Part shown: piece by piece, positions 55,801-64,000 of the stretch
Numbering within the stretch: position 1 is the stretch's first letter
Layout: every line of letters starts with the position of its first letter
Assembly: GCA_027422505.1 (NCBI GenBank)
Contig: JAPQWV010000123.1
Span: 1,502,501 to 1,566,500 of the forward strand
DNA length: 64,000 nt
Direction: 5' to 3'
Origin: Craterostigma plantagineum
Lineage: Eukaryota > Streptophyta > Magnoliopsida > Lamiales > Linderniaceae
Made by a program: the position numbers and the translations under genes
Notes under the pieces: model-generated
Seen by the model: only the letters and a program-made list of their open reading frames with translations
Database searches by the model: none
What the model was told of the DNA's origin: nothing

Positions 55801-55875
55801 CGTCGTCTAACGAGCTCAGCTTACGACGGTAATCAGGAACTTCGTCCCCTGTGCCCAACTGCTGCTTCGTCACAA
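52810..55875 (-). pseudogene. Gene B remnant in MULE copy 2
   Basis: Homologous exon by exon to gene B. The DUF1985 exon (about 55875-55190) has a TAG near 55793 and a frame change near 55640; it contains EKLKLADVYFATAVLMPRKS. The middle exon (about 55115-54360) contains the FTPRMLRW counterpart FMPRMLRWVTNDW. The acidic exon lies at about 54150-53500 and the C48-like part at about 53430-52810. The last exon reads GEAGVAMLRAA, so Ala stands where the catalytic Cys is expected, and the His region is destroyed by two stops near 53165. It cannot make a full protein. Confidence 0.72.
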
Positions 55876-55939
55876 CCTAATTTATACGTAAAACACATTT
55901 TAACCAATTACTTGGTTTGAATATTGAAAATAGAAAACC

Positions 55940-56355
55940 CTTGTGCACATATGGGCAGGGGATCGCATCGCATATGCTGACATTCAAGCACATATGCAAA
56001 TGAGACCCCTGCGCATGAGCAGTGGACCTATGCGTATTTTCACGGGACCTGTGCATATTTTCATGGGACTCACCCATAAGATGATGGTCCAGGCACGGGT
56101 CCCCTGCGTATAAGCGTGGGTTCCCTGCTTATAATGTGCGGGACCCCTGCCCGTAGCGTGCGGGCCCCGTGACATTCTTCACAGGCACAAGGCTACGGGA
56201 CTCGCGCACTACGAAGCTCGTTATAAGCAGGGGACCACGCTTATACGCAGTGGACCCGTGCTGGGACCATCATATTATGGGCGGGTGCCGTGATAACGGG
56301 TCATATGCTTCTAAGCACGGTCCTATGCTTGCAAGCACGGGTCCGCACCAAATTA
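55940..56355. repeat. GGGGACCC/GGGTCCCC repeat block, copy 2 right arm
   Basis: Counterpart of 29290-29715. The leader exon of gene B follows at about 56412-56448 (minus strand) and keeps its ATG (MAISAITHRVEV) in this copy. Confidence 0.78.
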
Positions 56356-56843
56356 GGGTTCGATGCGTCATTTCTCGCGTTAAATTGAAGAAGACGAAGA
56401 GTAAAACAAGTACTTCCACTCTATGGGTGATCGCGCTGATTGCCATTATCGATTGAGGTTCGGATTTGGGTTTGACTTGCAGAGAAACGATTTGCATGGG
56501 CTTTTGTGCGCAGGAGAAAGAACGATTGAATTGAATTGAAAGTGAAAATGGTGGTTTCTTTTTTACTTTTACTGTTCTATCACGTGTCTGATGTTTGCCA
56601 TTCGCTACAGTAAAACCTATAAACCCTGTAATACCCCTTATGTTTATTACATAACTAACCTAATTAAATATCACTATCTATATTTTTTAACCTAATTAAA
56701 TATTATAAAATATAGTTAATTTAAAATACAATACTAATTAATCAGGGTCATAATATATAATGCTTAAAATTAAATCCTAAATATTGAAATGTTTACTCAT
56801 TATCACGTACAATAGCATATCTTGATAAATTATTAAATAATTT

Positions 56844-57225
56844 ATCCTACCCTTCTTTTTCTCGCCCTTCTCCAACCCGAGCTTGTTCGACATCCTTCTG
56901 CACGGCGTCGTTTCGGACAGCCTCGCCTGCACCTTGGCTCACTTCGCTCATAGAATCGTTGTCGTCGTTTCGGACAGCCTAGGGTGCTTGTCCTTGGATC
57001 ACTTCGTTCATAGCATCGTCGTCGTCGCCATCGACCTCGAGAGCAACATCGTCGCCATGTAGGAATATGTCGATCCCGGCCACGATGAACGCCCTCCTTT
57101 GGGAGAGGTCGACGCCGAGGTCGGCCTCTAGACGACCGCGGACGGCGGTGGCCGTGGTGGTCCTGGGGTCCGAGCTACGGACGATTTCGTGGAGGCGGGC
57201 GACGATTTGGCGTCCGTCAGCATTC
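56844..57225 (-). pseudogene. DEK_C gene remnant in MULE copy 2
   Basis: Homologous to 30203-30583, with the VDLSQRRAFIV counterpart near 57100, but indels and stops break the frame. Confidence 0.65.
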
Positions 57226-57334
57226 TTGCTGTTTTGTTTCTGGGATTATTTAAAAATGTTATTTTCGGATGCTGTTGTTTGATAACGTAGACATAGCTGA
57301 AGCCCTACAGCTTGCAAGATCGTAAGAGCTTTCC

Positions 57335-57875
57335 AAAACCCTAACATATAGCGCGGGACCGAAGCTCTAGTGCACGGGAACCAAGCTCTAGTGTGCGGGA
57401 CCCAAGCTCTTGTGCACGGGACCCAAGCTCTATGCATGTGACCCAAGCTGTAGTGCATGAAGCATGACCACGAGTAACAGTCTTTCCAACTGGAAATTCG
57501 ACACTCTCCTGGCCACAATATAACATTTGAAGAAAATGAAGTTAGGGTTTATGATCAACGCGTGTATGGGGGCATGAGACCTATCAATAAGAAGCGATTC
57601 TGCACGGGTCCCCTATTTTTACTCACAGTACCCTGCATTTATGTGCGGGTCCCATGATCTAATGCGCCAGCACTAATGTGCAAGAACCATGCACTCTGGC
57701 ACGGGTCCCATGAATATATTTGCGGGTCCCGTTAATTTATGTGGGTCCAGTGAATTTATTTGTCGATCCCATGAATTTATTCGCTGCACTAATGTGCGGG
57801 ACTCTTGCTTTTATGTCGGGTCCCATGATCTAACGCGCGGGTTTCCTGCTTTCAAGCAGGATCCCCTGATCAACT
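57335..57875. repeat. GGGGACCC-type block behind the DEK_C remnant
   Basis: Same opening units as in copy 1 (GGGACCCAAGCTCTAGTGC and variants, 57351-57460), interrupted by about 130 bp of unrelated sequence (57463-57595), then GGGTCCCATGAATTTATT-type units to 57870. Confidence 0.75.
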
Positions 57876-58402
57876 AGACGTTTTAAAAAGCGAACAATGA
57901 ACATGTTCGTCCTTCCAAACCGGAATTCCAAAGTTTTGAGAACCCATTTAGTTGGAAACAGGGTTTAGGACTGATAGTTACATATTTAGAGGGTTATATT
58001 CATAATACGACCCGGAAAAATACTTACAGTGAAGCGTGAGGTTCGAAATCTTTCAATGTGGACTTCGAGTGTTCCTTCGCCTATGAAGAAGCTGATATGA
58101 GGTCGGGTCGACTGACTTGCAGAAACAGAAGAAATTGTAGGTGATTTTTCTTAAGGACGATGATGAAGAAGAATAATTAGGTGAGGTGGAATGAATGCTT
58201 TCTGCTGCAAAATGGACATGCAGCTTTTAATTCATTTTAGGCATTGTATTTTATTTTTATTTTTATTTTTTTTATTAATATTAAGGGATTAGAAGAAGAT
58301 GATTAAGTGTTAATTTTTAAGAGTGCTATTGACCAAAAAATAAGTCAAGAGTGCTATTTTTTTAAACTTGACCACGTCAAATGCTATTCTTTAAAAAGAC
58401 CC

Positions 58403-58639
58403 CTGCTTACTATAACCAAACTCAAAGAAACGTGCAAGAACAAACGATGTCATCATGCAAAGTACACATAATACGATTAAAATTACGGCGAGTGAAGGAT
58501 GGTAAAAAATCTAGTGGAAGAGCGTCTGTCAATGCTCGTCAAACAGTATCACTAGAAAACTCCTATTTAACAAAACAATCCCCTAGAAAAGCATATATGG
58601 TGAGACTCAAAACAACGAATTATTTAGAGAAAAAGACCT
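58403..58639. other. Flank after MULE copy 2, unassigned
   Basis: About 240 bp, with an open frame ending at 58674 whose product (basic; VHIIRLKLRRVKDGKKSSGR) I do not recognise. There is no sign of a gene structure. Confidence 0.35.
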
Positions 58640-58855
58640 TTGACATAGTCAACGTTAAAAATATCTTCCCCTAAATGTTAAAACACCAATGTACCCTTAC
58701 TTACCCTCCGTAAAAGACTATTTTACCCTTTTTTAATGGCAATCAACAACACTTAACGGAAATTACAGTTTTTTCGCAGAGGTTTACTGAAGAATCTGAA
58801 AAGCCAAAAGTTAAAAATAAACAATCCATTTCATGGGACCTTTGCAAAATCGAAG
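58640..58855 (+). mobile_element. Left-end fragment of a third MULE copy
   Basis: TGTACCCTTACTTACC, AAGACTATTTTACCC, TTTAATGGCAATCAACAAC and CACTTAACGGAAATT match the MULE left arm at 12870-12904 plus 17725-17775 and at 48870-48940, in the same orientation. It is uninterrupted at the copia insertion site. It ends before the gypsy LTR at 58906. Confidence 0.7.
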
Positions 58856-58905
58856 TTTTTTTCGCTCTTCTCTTCATGCGAGTTCACAGTCGAATTTCAC
58901 AAAAT

Positions 58906-59815
58906 TATAATATCTGGGTCCCGCGCGTAAGTTGGCCGATAAATATGCATGCATATTATATGACTTACGTGACTGCATGATACATGTTATATTATGTTAT
59001 ATGTGCCTATATGATTTCATGCTACATATGACCCAGTATTTTACGTAACGCTAGGATGACTGAACTGTTAGGAATTTGAGTGGAAACCTAGAATAAATTA
59101 CGTATAAGGCATACGATTTTAGTAGGAGAAATTGTTGGTAAAAGTTAGACATAATTGGAACTATATAGCATTAGTAAGAATACAAAATTGAACTATAATT
59201 TCCTTGGGCTGAATTAACCATTTATTTAGGTCCAATTATTAGGGATGAATTTTAGGGTTACTTAGGCTCAAGGAAATCTCATTACTTTATGTCACATCAA
59301 TACTTCTTTTGGTAATTAGTACTTATCGAAACAAAGTGATAGTATAAGGTAAGGGAATAAGAAAACCCTAGGTAAAACAAGAAAGGAATAAGTAAACCTT
59401 ACGTAACACTATCCAGTCATAGTTCTAAGGAGGTATATTTTCTTATTTTGATATATGCGTCTTATCCATATGTAAGCCTATAGGTTTAACATTTTAAAGT
59501 CTAAGAATTAAAGGTTACGAAGGGAGATTTAGGGTGTAATGTAATGTTTTCCTAGTTTGGGATAGTTTCTAAGGAAAATTGTAATCCCTAAGTTAATTAT
59601 TAATTTGAGGGTTTAAGACCGTACTAACATGGGGTCTAGATTGGTATGTAAGTATGCTAACATGGAAATCTAGTGAGTTAGGAACGCGATTTGTGAAGAA
59701 GGTGGCAGCTTGAAGGAGTTCGATCGAAGCTAGCAAGCCCCATGAACAAATCGGGGGATTCTAAGACGAGTTGATCAAGCATTTCAAAGGGTCATGAATT
59801 GGGCGACTTGGAAAG
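58906..59815 (+). repeat. Truncated LTR of the deleted gypsy
   Basis: Starts TATAATATCTGGGTCCC (TGTAATACCCGGGTCCC in the right copy), and matches 61520-62430 throughout, ending at GGGCGACTTGGAAAG. The following bases belong to pol. Confidence 0.85.
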
Positions 59816-61434
59816 ATTACGAGAAGAACTACCAACACACGACCTGCAACTCGCCGCAGTTGTTTTTGCTTTGAAGATCTGGTGGCATTATCTGTACGGC
59901 GAACGCTGCGAGATTTTCACAGACCACAAGAGCTTGAAGTACTTCTTCACTCATAAGGAATTAAATACGAGACAGCGGCGATGGCTAGAGCTTGTTAAAG
60001 ATTATGACTGTGTAATCAGTTACAACCCAGGAAAAGCGAACGTAGTGGCGGATGCCTTAAGCCGAAAACTGTGAGTGCAGAGTTGCAAGACTTGAAGTAA
60101 AAATTGTACCCATGGGTGAAATCGAAACAAAGTTAGCAGCGTTAACCCTCCGACCAACGTTAATGGAGCAAATCACGAAAGCGTAACAAAACGACGAATT
60201 ATATTTAAAATTCAAGGAAACGCAAGTAGAACAAAGGCCATCAGACTACGAGATGCACGGAGATGGAAGCCTGTACTATAGAAGTCATTTATGTGTTCCC
60301 GATGATGCAGAGCTTCGAATGATCATTATGAGAGAAGCACATACTTCGGTTTATTCTATACACCCCGGAGCTACGAAAACGTACAGAGACCTATGAACGA
60401 ATTCTCAGTGGCCAGGGATGGAAAGGGAAATAATGACGTTTGTAAGTCAATGTCTGACTTGCCAGCAGATAAAGGCGGAGCACCAACGATCGGCGGGAAC
60501 TGCAATCTATGCCAGTACCCGAATGGAAGTGGAACCACATTACATGGACTTCGTCGTCGGCTTACCTAAGACCGTGAAAGGCCACGACGCTATATGGGTC
60601 ATCGTTGATTGACTGGCCATGTCTACTCACTTACCAACCAGTTCAACATTTTCATTGGAGCATTACGCTGAACTGTACATTCAAGAGATAGTACGAATCC
60701 ACGGAGTGCCGATGTCAATAGTTTCTGATAGGGACACAAGGTTTCTATCCAGATTGTGGATGAGCCTGCAGAAAGCCATGGGAACCCAACTATGCTTCAG
60801 CACTGCCAATCATCCCCAAACTGACGGGCAGTGAGAGCGAACTATCCAAACTTTGGAAGATATGTTGAGAGCATGTGTGCTCGATTTCAAGGGGAATTAG
60901 AGCCGATATCTTCCACTAAATAAATTCTCGTACAATAACAGTTATCACGCAACAATCGGAATGGCTCCATATGAAGCTCTATACGAGCATTAGTGTAGGT
61001 CTCTAATTCACTGGGATGAAGTTGGAGAACGAGCGATACTAGGCCCCAACCTAGTGCAAGAAATGACTGAAGTCATTGCACAAATACGAGAAAGGATGAA
61101 AGCAGCACAGGGTAGACAGAAAAGCTGCTCAGACCAAAAGCGTAGACCACTGGAGTTTGCAGTAGATGATTACCTATCCTTGAAGGTATCCCTAATGAAA
61201 GGCGTGAAACGGTTCGGGAAGAAAGGCAAGCTGAGATCGAGATACATAGGACCATTCCAGATCCTTAGGAAAGTTGGCGAAATAGCATATCAGTCCGAAT
61301 TACCAGCCTCGCTAGCTCAAGTCCATGATGTTTGTCACGTATCAACGCTGAGAAAATACGTCGCAAATAACAAAGTCTATCATCAGCAACTCAGGCCAGA
61401 CTTGAGTTATACGAAAAAGCAAGTAGAAATTTAA
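59811..61434 (+). pseudogene. Ty3/gypsy RNase H and integrase, many stops
   Basis: RNase [41 protein letters not shown] and [13 protein letters not shown] (to 60070). Integrase: zinc domain with CLTCQQIKAEHQ near 60450, first Asp in PHYMDFVVGLPK, second in VSDRDTRFLSRLW, Glu after NHPQTDGQ (near 60835). The C-terminal domain has GKLRSRYIGPFQILRKVGEI and VCHVSTLRKYV. In-frame stops lie near 60183, 60396, 60610, 60832, 60898 and 60992. The protein ends at KKQVEI where a chromodomain would follow in intact relatives. Integrase closely resembles chromovirus (Tekay/Del-like) proteins. Confidence 0.88.
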
Positions 61435-61519
61435 TGTATGAAGTAAAACAGCCACATGATGTTTCTTCCCTCTACTCTTCATGCAAGGTTCACAGTTGAA
61501 TTTCACAGAGGTTCACAGT

Positions 61520-64000
61520 TGTAATACCCGGGTCCCGGTGTATGTTGGCCAAAAAATATTCATGCATATTATATGACTTACGTGACTGCATGATACATGT
61601 GTTATTATGCTATATGTGCCTATATGATTTCATGCTACATGTGACCCAATATTTCACGTAATGCTAGGATGACTGAACCGTTAGGAATTTGAGTGGAAAC
61701 CTAGAATAGTTTCGTAAAAGGCACACGATTTAGTAGGAGAAATTGTTGGTAAAAGTTAGACATAATTTGAACTATTTGGCTTTAGTAAGAACACAAATTG
61801 AACTATAATCCTTGGGCTGAATTAACCATTTATTTAGGCCCAATTATTAGGGATAAATATTAAGGTTACTTAGGCTCAAGGAAATCTCATTACTTTATGT
61901 CCCATCAATACTTCTTTTGGTAATTAGTACTTATTGAAACAAAGTGATAGTATTAGGTAAGGGAATAAGAAAACCCTAGGTAAGAAACACAATTCAAACG
62001 AAAGCAAGGAAGGAAAGAAGTAAACCTTACGTAACACTATCCGATCCAAGTTCTAAGGAGGTATATTTTCTTATTTTGATATATGCGTCTTATCCATATG
62101 TAAGCCTATAGGTTTAACATTTAAAGTCTAGGAGTTAAAGGATATGAAGGGAGATTTAGGGTGTAACGTTTTCCTAGTTTGGATAGTTTCTAAGGAAAAT
62201 TGTAATCCCTAAGTTAATTATTAATTTTAGGGTTTTAGAAGGAATTGTACTAACATGGTGTCTAGATTGGTATGTAAGTATGCTAACATGGAGATCTAGT
62301 GAGTTAGGAAGGAGATTTTTGAAGGAGGCAGCTTGAAGAAGTTCGATCGAAGCTAACAAGCCCCATGAACAAATCGGGCGATTCTAAGACGAGTTGATCA
62401 AGCGATTTCAAAGGGTCATGAATCGGGCGACTTGGAAAGCTAACGAATCGGACGAAATGTTGTTAAGCGCACACACGGCGAATGTGGTCAAAGAATCGAC
62501 TAAATATTAGAGACACAAAAGTGACAAATCGGGCGATTCTATGAGGAGTGTGGGTCTCGGCGAAAGTAAGGTCTTCAATGCATGGAATCGAGCGGATGGA
62601 ATTGGAGGATAAATCGGGCGATTTGAGAGCAAACCAATCAAATAACCTAATAATGGAAAAACTCGGCGATTCTAATCCTCAAGTCGGGCGATTGGTGGCT
62701 CTACAAATTACAACACGAAACCTAAGTTAGATAAGGACCAATCGGGTGAATGCTTATAAATTGAAAGTGAATCGGACGAACGCGGCGAAAGCAGTCCCAT
62801 GTGTGATCAATCGGGCGATTTGCATCCTAAATAAACCGTCGGCGAAAATAAAATTGAGCCATGCAATCCAACGACTTAATGAGCGATGAAATCGGGCAAG
62901 TTAGATGTTAGGAGGAATCGGGCAAAACTAGGTTTTGATACCTAACCAATCGGGCGAAAGCACTCTATATCGCATAATGAATCGGGCGAAGCTTAGCTTA
63001 TAAAGGAATTGCAAATAGTCTTAACCCTCACTTAGCTTATGCTAGCATTGAGCGACTTAGGGTTTAGTAAATTAGTATAATCGATAGTCGAAGTAAATTA
63101 TTTTATCTTAGTCCTCTAATTTCAATGTTATACTGTTATATTAATATTTTTATTTAAGGACCGAAAAATAGGAACTTCACGGAGAAGTAAACTATTTAGC
63201 TCGGACGACAGGTAAGTGGAAATTTCAACTACAACACATAAATTAAATTTATGAACATGAATTACGTGGCTATCTGCTTCTACAAAATTATGTGAATTAA
63301 TATGTGACGTGAATTATTTGCTACATGTGACAACATGGCATGAATTTCAGTACTATTCACATGAGCATGAATACATGCATACACGACATGCATTGGCGCT
63401 ATGAGATGAGAGTATGCATAACATGATGTTGCTTAAAAGCGATGAATATTTACCGATATAGGCATCTGATGTCGACTCACAATTGAGTCAGGACTACTTC
63501 TATGACACCATGACGACCCGGTATGTCGTCTAAAATATGTTTATTATTTGGGCAAAATGCCCTGAATTGCGGTAGGTGCGACCTTGAGGAGGCGATCCGA
63601 GGGTGGTAGCGACCGATATCTCTGGTGTTGGTGACCTCGTAGTGGGCTACCAACAGGAGCGTCTGCGGAACAGCAAGTACCCGTGGGCCGAATGGCGGAC
63701 CGTCATGCCTCCCAGTGCGAATTGGGACGAAATTTGTGACTAGTGCTTTGTGGTTCGTCACCCATTGTGGATGCTGGACCATCTGTCCTTATTGAATTTG
63801 AGCTCTGAAAATGGTGCATTGTAAGTTAGTCGAGGGTCCTCAGAGATACGAGATTGAGTTTGATCCTACTAGGAACTGAATGCATTGGCGCGAATGCCTT
63901 TGCAAATGTAACACGTGCACGGCATGCATCATTCCTATTACTGAGCTTTATAGCTCATCCCATGTTTTTATGTGTTGTAGGTGCGCTCGACCACAGTACG
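61520..64000 (+). repeat. 3' LTR of the deleted gypsy, cut by window end
   Basis: Begins TGTAATACCCGGGTCCC. It aligns with the LTR at 6117-3240 (opposite strand) as far as TTATGTGTTGTAGGTGCG near the window end, so about 300 bp are missing. An AATCGGGCGATT-rich stretch lies at 62370-63000. Confidence 0.85.
62370..63000. repeat. Cluster of AATCGGGCGATT motifs inside the LTR
   Basis: At least 15 variants of ATCGGGCGA (for example at 62375, 62420, 62527, 62611, 62683, 62808, 62948 and 62982) lie 30-70 bp apart and not in strict period. The position matches the TCGA-motif cluster of the other LTR. Confidence 0.8.

Larger units (their letters stand above)
31588..58402 (+). mobile_element. Giant Mutator-like element, copy 2 (decayed, with nested insertions)
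   Basis: It starts GGATTTTTAAGTAAATAGCC at 31588, only 50 bp after the target duplication of copy 1, and ends TTTAAAAAGACCC at 58402. The two copies match along their lengths: leader exon 49137, gene A remnant 49750-50950, transposase tail 50953-51300, gene B remnant 52810-55870 and DEK_C remnant 56844-57225, with GGGGACCC blocks between. A 17.2-kb insertion (31633-48829) splits its left end and about 3.5 kb is deleted between gene A and the transposase tail. I find no 9-bp duplication at its ends, so it may derive from recombination between elements rather than a simple insertion. All its genes are broken. Confidence 0.75.
58906..64000 (+). mobile_element. Deleted Ty3/gypsy chromovirus-type element, plus strand
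   Basis: A 0.9-kb LTR piece (58906-59815) is joined to RNase H and integrase (59811-61434), followed by a long LTR (61520 to beyond the window). The LTRs and RNase H belong to the same family as the element at 1-6117, in the opposite orientation. Gag, protease, RT, the rest of the first LTR and the chromodomain are missing. The two LTR segments are about 90 percent alike by eye, so the element is old. Confidence 0.85.

Noticed and set aside
58381..58674. 97-codon basic open frame as a small gene
   Set aside because: It overlaps the MULE end, has no recognisable domain and its 3' half runs into MULE left-end sequence.

Overview
This window is nuclear DNA of a flowering plant, almost certainly a eudicot. 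The evidence is spliced genes with GT/AG introns, plant-specific Ty3/gypsy (long-LTR chromovirus and dual-RNase-H Tat types) and Ty1/copia retrotransposons, a 5S-bearing Cassandra-type LTR, and Mutator-like elements (MULEs) carrying DUF1985/Ulp1-type genes. The species cannot be named from the sequence. Only one ordinary host gene is visible, a five-exon ARM/HEAT-repeat gene on the minus strand (10631-12056). Nearly everything else is mobile DNA, nested up to three levels deep.

Layout. 1-6117: the 5' part of a minus-strand Ty3/gypsy element with a 2.9-kb LTR and a broken gag-pol. 6118-8347: a shrunken second gypsy element in which an LTR lies directly next to the end of an integrase. About 8563-8887: a small terminal-inverted-repeat element with six 21-bp repeats. 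8936-9401: a solo LTR carrying a 5S rRNA segment, with a perfect 5-bp target duplication. 10631-12056: the host gene. 12793-31529: a very large MULE with a 9-bp target duplication. It holds a copia element (12905-17724, LTRs identical by eye) and then, in order, a DUF1985+Ulp1 gene (plus strand), a MULE transposase (plus), a second DUF1985+C48-like gene (minus) and a DEK_C-domain gene (minus). 31588-58402: a second, decayed copy of the same MULE in the same orientation. Its left arm is split by a non-coding 9-bp-TSD element (31633-48829), which in turn is split by a 12.5-kb Tat-type gypsy element (34205-46669). About 58640-58855: a third MULE end. 58906-64000: a plus-strand gypsy relative of the first element, with only RNase H and integrase left and a 3' LTR running off the window.

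How the parts relate. In the MULEs the two DUF1985 genes and their short leader exons lie in two long inverted arms on either side of the transposase. Every gene cassette is bordered by blocks of degenerate ~22-bp GC-rich units built on GGGGACCC / GGGTCCCC with a TTATAAGC-like centre. The two MULE copies share this architecture, so they can be used to read each other's insertions and deletions. Copy 1 supplies the empty site for the 31.6-48.8 kb element. Copy 2 lacks about 3.5 kb between its DUF1985 gene and its transposase tail. Gene A keeps a recognisable His-Asp-Cys protease signature. In gene B the Cys position is Asp (copy 1) or Ala (copy 2), and the His position is Arg in copy 1. Most element genes contain stops or frame changes; the host gene and the small DEK_C gene read through cleanly.
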